Assembly (NCBI RefSeq): GCF_002975175.1
Contig: NZ_PCNZ01000017.1
Location: 1 to 64,000, forward strand
From: Bacillus sp. MYb209
GTDB lineage: Bacteria > Bacillota > Bacilli > Bacillales > Bacillaceae_G
DNA length: 64,000 bases
Reading direction: 5' to 3'
Shown here: positions 1 to 8,037 of the stretch, piece after piece
Numbering within the stretch: the first letter of the stretch is position 1
How the letters are laid out: each line of letters begins with the position of its first letter
Position numbers and translations under genes: made by a program
The notes under the pieces: model-generated
The model's database searches: none
Told to the model about the DNA's origin: nothing
The model's input: only the letters and a program-made list of their open reading frames with translations

Positions 1-143
1 TATCAAAAATTTTCCTTCGTCTGTTTGACCTCTTACAGAAAAACGGACGGAAATCCCATCGATATGAGAAAAAGACAGTCTTTGATATTTTAGGCGTTGT
101 TTATCAGTGCACTGTATCCAATCAAAAGCAGAAAACTGCATAA
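1..143 (+). CDS. IS231-type (IS4 family) transposase, C-terminal fragment
   Basis: An open frame enters from the left window edge (first whole codon at base 3) and ends at a TAA at 141-143. Its 46 residues contain [20 protein letters not shown] and end in QKQKTA. This closely matches my memory of the IS231 transposase C-terminus ([20 protein letters not shown]...KTA). The rest of the protein, including the DDE catalytic residues, lies outside the window, so I cannot say whether the transposase is intact. An overlapping frame on the other strand (1-141, minus) is a shadow. Confidence 0.82.
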   Translation, partial: SKIFLRLFDLLQKNGRKSHRYEKKTVFDILGVVYQCTVSNQKQKTA

Positions 144-273
144 CCTTTAAAAATACACCTTATCAAGGTTTATTTGGAATGCGTATTTTTAAAAACAAAG
201 AAATAAAATATCAAGCATGTAGGCAACAAGAACGGAAGTTCATGGAATACCCAACCTTAGCTTGATGGGCATG
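1..273 (+). mobile_element. right end of an IS231-like insertion sequence
   Basis: The transposase tail is followed by about 110 bp of noncoding sequence. It ends in CCTTAGCTTGATGGGCATG near 256-273, whose complement begins CATGCCCATCA, as I recall for IS231 terminal repeats. The left end is outside the window, so the inverted-repeat pair and target duplication cannot be checked here. The exact right boundary is an estimate. Confidence 0.68.
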
Positions 274-545
274 TATGGTGACCCCTATTAAATAAAGGAT
301 TCTAAATATGTTTTGATCAAACTTTTTATAAAAACATATGCTGTATACAAAAATGGCTTCAATTTATTAGCTGTAATGAGGGATAAAAGTGGAATTAAGA
401 TCATAAATTGTCGTGATAAAAGGAGTGGCTCCCCACTCCTCTTTCATTTTAGTATAAGTGTTAAACAACATGTATTTAATGTTAATTCAAGCCTAAAACT
501 CTATTTCTTTTGTCTTTCAGTAAAAGTTATTCTTCTCGGTTTTAC
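274..545. other. intergenic, no convincing gene
   Basis: Between the IS end and the oxidoreductase I see no frame with a credible ribosome binding site. An 88-codon frame at 313-579 on the plus strand has a non-biological composition and runs into the neighbouring gene. A strong hairpin (421-440) is the only recognisable structure. Confidence 0.5.
417..450. terminator. intrinsic terminator hairpin
   Basis: An 8-bp perfect stem (AGGAGTGG at 421-428 with CCACTCCT at 433-440) and a four-base loop. It is followed by CTTTCATTTT on the plus strand and preceded by an A-rich tract, so it could also serve the minus-strand gene that ends at 546. Confidence 0.6.
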
Positions 546-1205
546 TTATTTTATTTCTATAATATCGTTTGAACTATAAATATGAATACCAGATTCTTCA
601 CGCAGCGCTGTTATATACATTCCTTTCGCCACATCTTTAGCTGAAATTGGTTTATACTTTTTAAAAGCCCCTTTAAATATAAACGGAAGAATACGAGATA
701 ATTTCTCAGCCATTCTTTCCCCAAAGCGATATTCTTGTCGATTTCCAACTAATAATGACGGCCTGAAAATATGTATGCCACCAATAACTAGCTTTTTCAG
801 CTCCTCTTCCATTTTCCCCTTCACTTGCGAGTAAAAGAAAAATGATTTAGGTTTTGCTCCCATTGATGAAATAACAAGAAAATTTTGCACGCCTTGTTTT
901 TCAGCTAAGCAGGCAGCTCGTATCGTATATTCATAATCTACTTTTTTAAAATTCGCCTTCGACTTCGCTTTTTTTATCGTTGTTCCTAAGCAACTAAAAA
1001 CATCATCTACTGCAAAAAATTCTTTATATTCCTCTAATACTGAAAAATCCACCTGTTTCTGTTGCAATTTCTCATGCTGTAATTGTAATGGTTCCCTTAC
1101 AAAAATAGTAACCGAATCGTAGTAATCTGAGTCAAGTAATAGTCGCGTTATTTCTTGTCCAACTAACCCACTTGCGCCAAGTACTAACGCTGTTCGCTTA
1201 TTCAT
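546..1205 (-). CDS. NAD(P)H-binding oxidoreductase (atypical SDR, HTATIP2/YwnB-like)
   Basis: A 219-residue protein that opens with a Rossmann fingerprint (LVLGASGLVGQ, residues 8-18). In the middle it has a VISSMGA segment, as in atypical short-chain dehydrogenases of the NAD-dependent epimerase/HTATIP2 group. It probably binds NADP in the cytoplasm; the substrate is unknown. The ATG at 1203-1205 has AGAGG about 10 bases upstream. A single gene facing left, with the 421-440 hairpin downstream. Confidence 0.75.
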   Translation of the reverse strand: MNKRTALVLGASGLVGQEITRLLLDSDYYDSVTIFVREPLQLQHEKLQQKQVDFSVLEEYKEFFAVDDVFSCLGTTIKKAKSKANFKKVDYEYTIRAACLAEKQGVQNFLVISSMGAKPKSFFFYSQVKGKMEEELKKLVIGGIHIFRPSLLVGNRQEYRFGERMAEKLSRILPFIFKGAFKKYKPISAKDVAKGMYITALREESGIHIYSSNDIIEIK

Positions 1206-1287
1206 ATATGTGTATACCTCTTTATTTACTATTCTCTCCTATAGCTAATCGTCGCTAACAGGAGTTTCCGTTCTCCCATTTTATCAT

Positions 1288-1323
1288 AAGTAAAGCACTA
1301 TGCGTATGCATAGTGCTTTACTT
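1288..1323. terminator. 16-bp inverted repeat, probable bidirectional terminator
   Basis: Perfect 16-bp arms (1288-1303 and 1308-1323) around GTAT. The plus-strand side runs into CTCTTTTTT, while the minus-strand side has only a weak T tract. It overlaps the stop codon of the small membrane-protein gene that ends at 1322. Confidence 0.55.
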
Positions 1324-1477
1324 ACTCTTTTTTCTTTTCTTTTTCTTCCGCTGGCAATTTCGTAATTGTTGTAGCATCTCCTAAATTACTTATTAATCTC
1401 CTTAAAAAAATTAAAACAAAAGATAATGGCAATACTACGGCAAGTATTAATAAGATAGCCTCCATGAAGTAACCCAA
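1322..1477 (-). CDS. small single-pass membrane protein, unknown function
   Basis: A short frame with one hydrophobic segment (AILLILAVVLPLSFVLIFL) and a charged lysine/glutamate tail. I place the start at the TTG at 1475-1477 because AAAAGGGG lies about 9 bases upstream. The in-frame ATG at 1463-1465 and an upstream TTG at 1508-1510 have poorer sites. I do not recognise the family. It faces away from the zinc-uptake gene. Confidence 0.5.
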   Translation of the reverse strand: MGYFMEAILLILAVVLPLSFVLIFLRRLISNLGDATTITKLPAEEKEKKKE

Positions 1478-1592
1478 GCACTCATCCCCTTTTTTTCTGC
1501 TCCCTCCCAATATATGAAAGTAACATTGTCACATATGCACCCATCATAAAAATTAATACCGTTCTTTTTGACAAATTTATAACAAAAACAAA

Positions 1593-1640
1593 TCGTAATG
1601 ATTATTATTTATTGCAACTTTCATAAAGATGTATTATACT
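1593..1640 (+). promoter_or_regulatory. Zur-like operator plus sigma-A promoter of the zinc-uptake gene
   Basis: TCGTAATGATTATTA (1593-1607) fits the Bacillus Zur 7-1-7 pattern (TCGTAAT-N-ATTACGA) with two mismatches in the right arm. It sits a few bases upstream of a promoter with TTGCAA (1612-1617), a 17-base spacer and TATACT (1635-1640). Confidence 0.68.
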
Positions 1641-1653
1641 AGGTCCGCAAACT

Positions 1654-1674
1654 AAAACGTAATTATTCCGTTTT
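1654..1674 (+). promoter_or_regulatory. second Zur-like palindrome, just downstream of the transcription start
   Basis: A 21-bp palindrome centred on 1664 with a single mismatch between arms. Its core ACGTAATTATTCCGT resembles the Zur consensus. It begins about 14 bases after the -10 box, where a bound repressor would block initiation or clearance. Confidence 0.6.
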
Positions 1675-1744
1675 GTATTAAAACGATATTTTTCTTCTAT
1701 AATTGGGGAAGATATATCCGTAAAAAAGAAAAGAGGAGAACTTC

Positions 1745-2695
1745 ATGCTTAAAAAATTGACTATATTTTCATTCTTACTTATTTTCACTTTAATTTTTAC
1801 TGGCTGCTCAAATAAAAAAGAAGATACTGCCAAGAAAGATGGAAAACTAACTGTTTATACAACCATTTTCCCACTTGCTGATTTCACAAAAAAAATCGGT
1901 GGTGATTATGTAAATGTAGAAGCAATTTACCCACCTGGTGCAGATTCTCATACATTTGAACCGAGTCAAAAACAGACTGTACAAATCGCAAAAGCCGATT
2001 TATTCGTTTATAATGGGGCAGAATTAGAACCATTTGCCGAAAAAATGGAAAAATCATTAAAAAAAGAAAACGTAAAAGTTGTAAATGCATCTAAAGATAT
2101 AGAACTTCGTGCTTCATCTGAAGAAGAGCAGCACGATCATGGAGACGGTCATAAAGAAGATGAACATCACCATGATAAAGACCCACACGTTTGGATAGAT
2201 CCTACTCTGGCGATGAAACAAGCAGAAAAAATTAAAAATGCACTTGTAGAATTACAACCTGAACATAAAAAAGAGTTCGAAAAAAACTTCGCAGCACTAC
2301 AAACAAAATTTACTGATTTAGACGATCAATTTAAAGCTGTTGTTGCAAATGCAAAAACGAAAGAAATATTAGTTTCACATGCAGCTTATGGCTACTGGGA
2401 ACAACGCTACGGTCTAAAACAAATTCCAATCGCTGGAATTTCAGCATCTGATGAACCATCTCAAAAACAGCTTGCTGACATTACAAAAACAGTAAAAGAA
2501 CACGGTTTAAAATATATTTTATTTGAGACATTCTCTACTCCAAAAGTAGCATCAGTTATTCAAAAAGAAACAGGTACAAAAATTTTACGCTTAAATCACC
2601 TTGCTACTATTTCTGAGGATGATGCAAAGAACAATAAAGATTACTTCACATTAATGGAAGAAAACGTAAATACTTTAAAAGAAGCAACAAACTAA
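1745..2695 (+). CDS. znuA: zinc ABC transporter substrate-binding lipoprotein (ZnuA/AdcA type)
   Basis: A 316-residue cluster A-1 (TroA-like) metal-binding lipoprotein. The signal peptide ends in a lipobox (FTGC, Cys at about residue 21). The mature protein carries the acidic, histidine-rich loop of zinc binders (about residues 128-150, several HDH/HHH groups), a PHVWIDP metal-ligand motif, and later conserved His and Asp/Glu ligands (SHAAYGYW, FETF). It captures Zn(II) outside the membrane for an ABC permease. No permease or ATPase gene adjoins it, so it must work with a transporter encoded elsewhere. AGAGGAG precedes the ATG, and two Zur-like boxes flank the promoter. Confidence 0.9.
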   Translation: MLKKLTIFSFLLIFTLIFTGCSNKKEDTAKKDGKLTVYTTIFPLADFTKKIGGDYVNVEAIYPPGADSHTFEPSQKQTVQIAKADLFVYNGAELEPFAEKMEKSLKKENVKVVNASKDIELRASSEEEQHDHGDGHKEDEHHHDKDPHVWIDPTLAMKQAEKIKNALVELQPEHKKEFEKNFAALQTKFTDLDDQFKAVVANAKTKEILVSHAAYGYWEQRYGLKQIPIAGISASDEPSQKQLADITKTVKEHGLKYILFETFSTPKVASVIQKETGTKILRLNHLATISEDDAKNNKDYFTLMEENVNTLKEATN

Positions 2696-2710
2696 TCAAC
2701 TATATTTTCT

Positions 2711-2743
2711 AGGCAGCTGAATATATCATTCAGCTGCCTTTTT
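2711..2743 (+). terminator. terminator of the zinc lipoprotein gene
   Basis: An 11-bp perfect stem (AGGCAGCTGAA with TTCAGCTGCCT), a 7-base loop and a run of T residues immediately after. Confidence 0.85.
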
Positions 2744-2833
2744 ATGTATTTACCCTTGACTTGACCGAAATAACAAGTAAAATTATCCATATTAGCTTTT
2801 AAGCTATAATAATTTAGAAGGTGAGTTGGAACT

Positions 2834-3304
2834 ATGAATCTTCACATTTGTGAAGTAACAGTAAATAATTGGCGTTCAATTGCTGCTTTAGACGTAGCAA
2901 AAGACCAGCAGCAATTTATTGAAAGCAATGCGTTTTCTTTAGCAGAATCATTATATGAAGAAAACGGAACGTCATTGGGATTATATGATGAAGAAACACT
3001 TGTTGGATATGCAATGTACGGTTGGTATTCCCAAAAACATGAAAGCGTATGGTTAGATCGTTTTATGATTGACCAACAATTTCAAGGAAAAGGATATGCA
3101 AAACGTTTCCTTCGCTTATTAATCCAATTCTTACAACAAAAATTTGAATGTAAAAAAATTAATTTAAGTCTACATCCAGACAACAAACTTGCAATGGGAC
3201 TATATGAATCATTTGGATTTCGCTTAAATGGTGATATTGATGATGAGGGCCCAGTTGTAGGTGTTGTAATGGAATTGCTTATAGATGAAAATACAAGCCT
3301 GTGA
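2834..3304 (+). CDS. GNAT acetyltransferase, spermine/spermidine acetyltransferase (BltD)-like
   Basis: 156 residues covering a single GNAT fold. The acetyl-CoA loop motif is QFQGKGYAKR (about 81-90), preceded by VWLDRFMID and followed by LYESFGF. The WLDRF-ID pattern, length and C-terminal FGF resemble B. subtilis BltD, which acetylates polyamines, but substrate specificity cannot be read from sequence. GAAGGTGAG lies upstream of the ATG. A single-gene unit with its own terminator. Confidence 0.75.
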   Translation: MNLHICEVTVNNWRSIAALDVAKDQQQFIESNAFSLAESLYEENGTSLGLYDEETLVGYAMYGWYSQKHESVWLDRFMIDQQFQGKGYAKRFLRLLIQFLQQKFECKKINLSLHPDNKLAMGLYESFGFRLNGDIDDEGPVVGVVMELLIDENTSL

Positions 3305-3318
3305 AAACAGGCTTTTTA
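3295..3318 (+). terminator. terminator overlapping the end of the BltD-like gene
   Basis: A 7-bp stem (AAGCCTG, 3295-3301, with CAGGCTT, 3308-3314) and a T run. The stop codon lies in the loop. Confidence 0.7.
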
Positions 3319-3344
3319 TAATTCACTCATATATCTTTTGAAAC

Positions 3345-3376
3345 TAAAAAAATAAGCCTGCGATTTACGCAGGCTT
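3345..3376 (-). terminator. terminator of the COG0523 GTPase gene
   Basis: A 9-bp stem (3354-3362 with 3368-3376), then a T-rich tract on the minus strand (3353 down to about 3345). It overlaps the stop codon at 3375-3377. Confidence 0.8.
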
Positions 3377-4325
3377 ACTTCACACACTCTTGAAAATGTT
3401 CTTGAAACCATTCTTTATTAATATCTTTTCCGATGAAAACTACTTCACTTACTCGTTTTTCACCTTCTTGCCACTCTCTATCGTACGAAGCAGCAAATAA
3501 TGTATGTACACCTTGGAAAACGATGCGTTTATCTACTCCATCAATAGATAAAATTCCTTTGTAACGATATAAATACTCCCCTAGCTCTTGAACAACAGCT
3601 GACATCCACTCATTCAGTTTTTGTAAATCTAACGGGCGCTCTTCGCGTAATACAAATGATTTTATACCTTCTAGATGGTTATGTTCTTTATGAGGGTAAA
3701 TTTGTAACGTATCTTTCGTTTTAAATGTTTGTATTTGTAGTAATGATGGAATATCTACTTCACAGTTAGTCGTCTCAATTAATTTTGCAGTTGGATTAAT
3801 TCCTTGCAGTTCATGTAAGAGATTTTCCTTTTCACTTTCGTCAATTAAATCTAATTTATTTACTAAAACGACATCAGCAAATGCAATTTGTTCCTTTGCC
3901 TCTAGCCCTTTTTCAAAATGTTTATGTATATGATAACTATCTACTACCGTTACAACACCGTTAATTTGATATGCAGATTGAATAACAGGATCTAAAAAGA
4001 ATGTTTGAATAATCGGACCTGGATTTGCAAGGCCAGTCGTTTCAATTACTAAACCATCAAAATCCATTTTCCCTTCTGCTTTTACATCCAGTAATTGTTT
4101 TAAAGCAACGAGTAAATCTTCACGTACAGTACAGCATAGACAACCGTTTGTCATCTCCATAATTTCTTCTTCAACGTTCATAATCAATTGATTATCGATA
4201 CCAATTTGCCCTATTTCATTTACAATCACTGCTAATTTCTTACCGTGATCCTCTGATAAAATTCGATTTAATAATGTCGTTTTCCCTGATCCAAGAAAAC
4301 CAGTTAATATTGTTACTGGAATCAT
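3375..4325 (-). CDS. COG0523 (CobW/P47K family) GTP-dependent metallochaperone
   Basis: 316 residues: a G3E GTPase with Walker A GFLGSGKTTLLN at residues 9-20, the family metal motif GCLCC (about residues 61-65), a NKLD guanine-specificity motif and the C-terminal CobW domain. Relatives (YciC/ZagA, YjiA) move zinc or other metals under limitation. A zinc-related gene lies nearby at 1745, but I see no Zur box here. The upstream minus strand has TGCTATAAT, an extended -10. The ATG follows AAGGAGAGG. Confidence 0.85.
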   Translation of the reverse strand: MIPVTILTGFLGSGKTTLLNRILSEDHGKKLAVIVNEIGQIGIDNQLIMNVEEEIMEMTNGCLCCTVREDLLVALKQLLDVKAEGKMDFDGLVIETTGLANPGPIIQTFFLDPVIQSAYQINGVVTVVDSYHIHKHFEKGLEAKEQIAFADVVLVNKLDLIDESEKENLLHELQGINPTAKLIETTNCEVDIPSLLQIQTFKTKDTLQIYPHKEHNHLEGIKSFVLREERPLDLQKLNEWMSAVVQELGEYLYRYKGILSIDGVDKRIVFQGVHTLFAASYDREWQEGEKRVSEVVFIGKDINKEWFQEHFQECVK

Positions 4326-4490
4326 TCCTTACCTCTCCTTATAGCTATATGTTTCTACATTATAGCATATAGAGAAAAACGTTTTTGTAGCAAAACATAT
4401 TTATTGTATGTACAACCGGGTAACTATATAATAATATGTAGCAAGAAAGCCTTTTCAAAAACATTATCATTCATCAAGGGGGTACTTATA

Positions 4491-5393
4491 ATGGAACGAG
4501 TTCAAATGGCCGAAACACTAGAATTTTCTCGTATTATTCAAGGGTTTTGGCGTTTAGCAGAATGGAATATGACGAAACAAGAATTACTTTCTTTTATTGA
4601 ATCTTGTATGGATATGGGAGTTACTACTTTTGATCACGCTGACATTTATGGCGGATATACATGTGAAGGATTGTTTGGAGAAGCGTTACAATTAAAGCCT
4701 TCCTTACGCGAAAACATGCAAATTGTCACAAAATGTGGAATCGCTCCCCCATCACCAAAATTTCCAAATCGATATGTCGCTCACTACAACACGAGTGCTG
4801 AACATATCATAAAGAGCGCGGAGGATTCATTACAAAACTTACATACAGATTATATTGATGTATTGCTCATTCATCGTCCTGATCCATTCACGGACCCAAA
4901 TGAAGTGGCAGAAGCGTTCTCACGCTTAAAGCAAGAAGGAAAGGTTCGTCACTTCGGTGTATCTAACTTTTTACCTTCACAGTTTAATATGTTGAGTTCA
5001 TATTTAGATTTCCCGCTCATTACAAATCAAATTGAAGTATCTGCAATGCAGCTCGAACATTTTGAAAAAGGTACTATTGCTTTATGCCAAGAAAAACGAA
5101 TCAATCCTATGATTTGGTCTCCTCTTGCTGGTGGAGAAATCTTTACTGGCCAAACTGAACGTGCTGTACGTTTACGCGAAACACTGCAAAAAGTTGCTAC
5201 TGAGCTAGGCGTTGATAGCATTGATACTGTTATGTATGCATGGTTACTTGCTCATCCAGCTAAAATAATGCCAATTGTTGGCTCTGGCAAATTAGATCGA
5301 GTAAAAACGGCTACAATGGCAACAAAAGTTAACTTAGATCGCCAACAATGGTTTACAATTTTCGAAAGCTCTAACGGACATCCTGTACCATAA
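4491..5393 (+). CDS. aldo/keto reductase, YdhF type
   Basis: 300 residues from the ATG at 4491, chosen because AAGGGGG is 8 bases upstream. The frame is open further upstream but lacks a site. An AKR barrel: GVTTFDHADIYGG carries the catalytic Asp/Tyr, followed by TKCG (Lys) and LLIHRPD (His). The C-terminal half has the GSGKLDR cofactor region. Length and motif order match E. coli YdhF, an NADPH-dependent oxidoreductase without an agreed substrate. Confidence 0.85.
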   Translation: MERVQMAETLEFSRIIQGFWRLAEWNMTKQELLSFIESCMDMGVTTFDHADIYGGYTCEGLFGEALQLKPSLRENMQIVTKCGIAPPSPKFPNRYVAHYNTSAEHIIKSAEDSLQNLHTDYIDVLLIHRPDPFTDPNEVAEAFSRLKQEGKVRHFGVSNFLPSQFNMLSSYLDFPLITNQIEVSAMQLEHFEKGTIALCQEKRINPMIWSPLAGGEIFTGQTERAVRLRETLQKVATELGVDSIDTVMYAWLLAHPAKIMPIVGSGKLDRVKTATMATKVNLDRQQWFTIFESSNGHPVP

Positions 5394-5406
5394 TAAACAA
5401 TTTAAA

Positions 5407-5435
5407 AAGAAGAGCTACTACTTATAGCTCTTCTT
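5407..5435. terminator. bidirectional terminator between convergent genes
   Basis: An 11-bp stem (5407-5417 with 5425-5435) with A-rich and T-rich flanks on both sides. It serves the reductase (plus) and the acetyltransferase that ends at 5422 (minus). Confidence 0.8.
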
Positions 5436-6006
5436 TCTCGTATGTATTTCTCGTCATTGCAAATACACACATATCTCTTAATCCATTCCCATCTACCGCA
5501 ACACTCGCACTTTCTAAAATACCTTCTAATTTAAAGCCTAATTTCTCAGGTATCGCTCTACTCTTCTTATTTTGAGTATCACAACGAATTTCTACACGGT
5601 TTGCTTTCAGTTCAACGAAAGCATAATCCAATATACCTTTTGCCGCCTCTACCATATAGCCTTTCCCACTAAACCTTGAATCTATCCAATACCCAATTTC
5701 AAATTGAGGTATGTCCCAAATAATACGATGTAATCCAGCAGAGGCAATAAATTCACCTGTTTCTTTCGAAAACACTAGTAATCTCAAATCTTCTCTCTGC
5801 AAAAATTGAATATGCGATTTTCTTATACTCTCTTCTATTTCTTCCTCTGTTTGCTCTTTTTGCGCAAAGACCATCCAAGGCTTTAATTCTTTCATTGAAG
5901 CTTGAATCGCTTCATATACAACCTTACCATCACCTGGTTTTGGCATTCGAATAATGAGCCTTTCGGTATAAAATTCAGTAGGAAAATCGAATAATAACGG
6001 ATTCAC
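5422..6006 (-). CDS. GNAT acetyltransferase, RimJ/RimL (ribosomal-protein-serine) type
   Basis: 194 residues with the N-terminal TERLIIR strand typical of RimJ/RimL. The acyl-CoA loop region is IDSRFSGKGYMVEAAKG, followed by NRVEIRCD-N-KSRAIPEKLGF. It probably transfers acetyl groups to protein N-termini or small molecules. I prefer the GTG at 6004-6006 because GGGAG is 8 bases upstream; a GTG three codons earlier abuts that site too closely. Confidence 0.8.
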   Translation of the reverse strand: MNPLLFDFPTEFYTERLIIRMPKPGDGKVVYEAIQASMKELKPWMVFAQKEQTEEEIEESIRKSHIQFLQREDLRLLVFSKETGEFIASAGLHRIIWDIPQFEIGYWIDSRFSGKGYMVEAAKGILDYAFVELKANRVEIRCDTQNKKSRAIPEKLGFKLEGILESASVAVDGNGLRDMCVFAMTRNTYEKEEL

Positions 6007-6090
6007 TATAAACACTCCCTATAGATCTTTTATATATAATAATATCCATCTCAAGTTATATAGTAAATAAATTTCTGAATTTTATAGTTT

Positions 6091-7554
6091 TTACTCATTC
6101 ACCTCTACCGCTACACAAACTCCAGATTCAATTGCACCTTGAATCCATCCGTGATATAACGTTGTGTGATCTCCGGCAAAGTATATTCTCCCTTCTGGTT
6201 TTACAATCGCTGGTTGAAGTTCAGATTCTTGACCAGCTTGAAAAAGTGCGAACCCTCCAAGCGCATATGGATCCAATGTCCAACTTTTGGATATTCCAGA
6301 CATAAATTCATCATATACTTGACCACCTAATATTGTTGCTAAATTTTGTAGTGTGTAATAGATGCGATCACCTTTTGATAAACCATCCCATAGTAATGCA
6401 TCGTATGACCACGTATAACTCCCTAGCATAATGGCTGGCCCTTTTGAACCGATTCCATGACTTGGATAATAGGCGTAACGAATTGGCAAATCAGTTATAA
6501 TTCTGCCGCCTAATTGCCCTTGTTCTTCCCAAAATCGGCTTTTAAATTGAATTCCTATTTTCGTCGCAGGCATATAATGCAATTCACGAATTGCCTTCCA
6601 TTTCGCATGAGATATAGAATCAAATGGCTCTACTTCCACAAAACGCATTGTCGAAAACGGAATCGTAACAATAACTAAATCCCCTGTAATACTACTATAT
6701 TCAAAAGTTTCCTCATTCCGATAGTAAGCTGTCACACCATTATCATGTTGATGTAACTTCATTAATTTTTGATTATATATAATATTTTCTTCTAATTGTG
6801 GTAAAAAAGACTTTGGTAATCTATCATTTCCACCTATTATTTCACAAAATCCGCTCTCCTCTTGCATAATGTATAAAAAACGTAACGTCTCAACGAATGA
6901 CCTTTCTAAAAAACCTTCTAAATCTAATAGAACACCAATCATCTCAATCGTTACTGGCGAAAAATACGTATTATATTGATAAGGATGATACTTTAAAAAT
7001 TGCCCTGTAGAATATTTCCCAAAATCCTTTACTACAATATCCCAATTTTTTTCTGGATTTCTTTTAATAAAATTTATAATTGGCTGTACCGCTAATAATA
7101 ATAGGTCCTCCGACGTTTTCCCCTCTTCGTTCATTTCCACCGGATACTTTAAAATACTTGGGTCCTTTTCATATTGTTTCAACGTTGTTTTCCGACCATT
7201 TACGTATATAATATCAGTCTCATTCCTATTAATAAAAGGGCTCACCTGTAGCCCAAACTTTCTTATATATGCCATCGTTAATTTGTGCGAATACGGAATT
7301 CTCATCGCTCCAACATCTAAATATAATCCGGTATCTTCCATCCTAACTGTCTCTATGCGGCCACCTACACGGTTGTTCGCTTCAAAAATCTTCACTTCAT
7401 GCCCTACTGCTTTTAATAAAGATGCCGAAACTAATCCAGCCATACCAGCCCCTACTACAATGATTTGTTTCGGGCGTGTCGTCTTCTTTAATCCCTTATT
7501 TATAACTTTTAACGTTTCATCCATCTCAGTGTTATACATTATATCTTTCTGCAC
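6091..7554 (-). CDS. flavin-containing amine oxidase (L-amino-acid oxidase, YobN-like)
   Basis: 487 residues. FAD-binding Rossmann motif VVGAGMAGLVSASLLKAVGH (about 34-53), then FEANNRVGGR. The C-terminal FAD motif is GRIYFAGDHTT, followed by GWIQGAIESG. These mark the monoamine oxidase/L-amino-acid oxidase family, which oxidises amines or amino acids to imino acids plus H2O2. There is no signal peptide, so it is probably cytoplasmic. The start is GTG at 7552-7554 with AGGGGTGG closely upstream. Length matches B. subtilis YobN. Confidence 0.85.
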   Translation of the reverse strand: MQKDIMYNTEMDETLKVINKGLKKTTRPKQIIVVGAGMAGLVSASLLKAVGHEVKIFEANNRVGGRIETVRMEDTGLYLDVGAMRIPYSHKLTMAYIRKFGLQVSPFINRNETDIIYVNGRKTTLKQYEKDPSILKYPVEMNEEGKTSEDLLLLAVQPIINFIKRNPEKNWDIVVKDFGKYSTGQFLKYHPYQYNTYFSPVTIEMIGVLLDLEGFLERSFVETLRFLYIMQEESGFCEIIGGNDRLPKSFLPQLEENIIYNQKLMKLHQHDNGVTAYYRNEETFEYSSITGDLVIVTIPFSTMRFVEVEPFDSISHAKWKAIRELHYMPATKIGIQFKSRFWEEQGQLGGRIITDLPIRYAYYPSHGIGSKGPAIMLGSYTWSYDALLWDGLSKGDRIYYTLQNLATILGGQVYDEFMSGISKSWTLDPYALGGFALFQAGQESELQPAIVKPEGRIYFAGDHTTLYHGWIQGAIESGVCVAVEVNE

Positions 7555-7741
7555 AATTCCACCCCTTACTTCATGAAATACGAATTAGTGGTTTAGTGCA
7601 TTTTATTCATAAATTCACTTAAACATAACACCGCCACAATTTGAAAATTCACTAAAAATACATAAGGTGCAGCTCTCCCCCTACCACATGCTTCATATTA
7701 TAAACATACAGATAGTAACTGTAAGGAAAGGGTGGATACAC

Positions 7742-7933
7742 ATGAAACGTACTTACGATTATCATGCTACAAAAAAACATTTAGAATTAAAGAAACAGCA
7801 GCTATGTAAAAAACTCACTAGCGTTAAACTAACTGAAGAAGAACGCAAGCAAATACATTTAGAAATTGATAACTACGAATATATATTAAACTTAATCGAA
7901 ATGAATCATTATGAACGAGGATTTTCTCGTTAA
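7742..7933 (+). CDS. small conserved-type protein, unknown function
   Basis: 63 residues, highly charged and probably helical (LELKKQQLCKKL followed by TEEERKQIHLEIDNYEYIL). The ATG at 7742 has AAGGAAAGGGTGG upstream. Earlier in-frame ATGs lack a site. I do not recognise a family. No cysteine pairs or membrane segments. Confidence 0.6.
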   Translation: MKRTYDYHATKKHLELKKQQLCKKLTSVKLTEEERKQIHLEIDNYEYILNLIEMNHYERGFSR

Positions 7934-8037
7934 AAGCGGATATAATATAATCCTCTTTTTTGTGTGAGCATTTCACTACGCATTTTTCGTAAGTAAATAT
8001 ATAATAGAATGTACATTAAGATTGAGAGGTATATTCT

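Noticed and set aside
1-141. A minus-strand frame [10 protein letters not shown]... entering from the left edge
   Set aside because: The plus strand of the same bases encodes the IS231 transposase C-terminus ([14 protein letters not shown]), so the minus frame is a shadow.
7917-7960. Terminator after the small gene ending at 7933
   Set aside because: GAGGATT and AATCCTC can pair, but across 25 bases and with a weak stem, so it is not listed as a feature.
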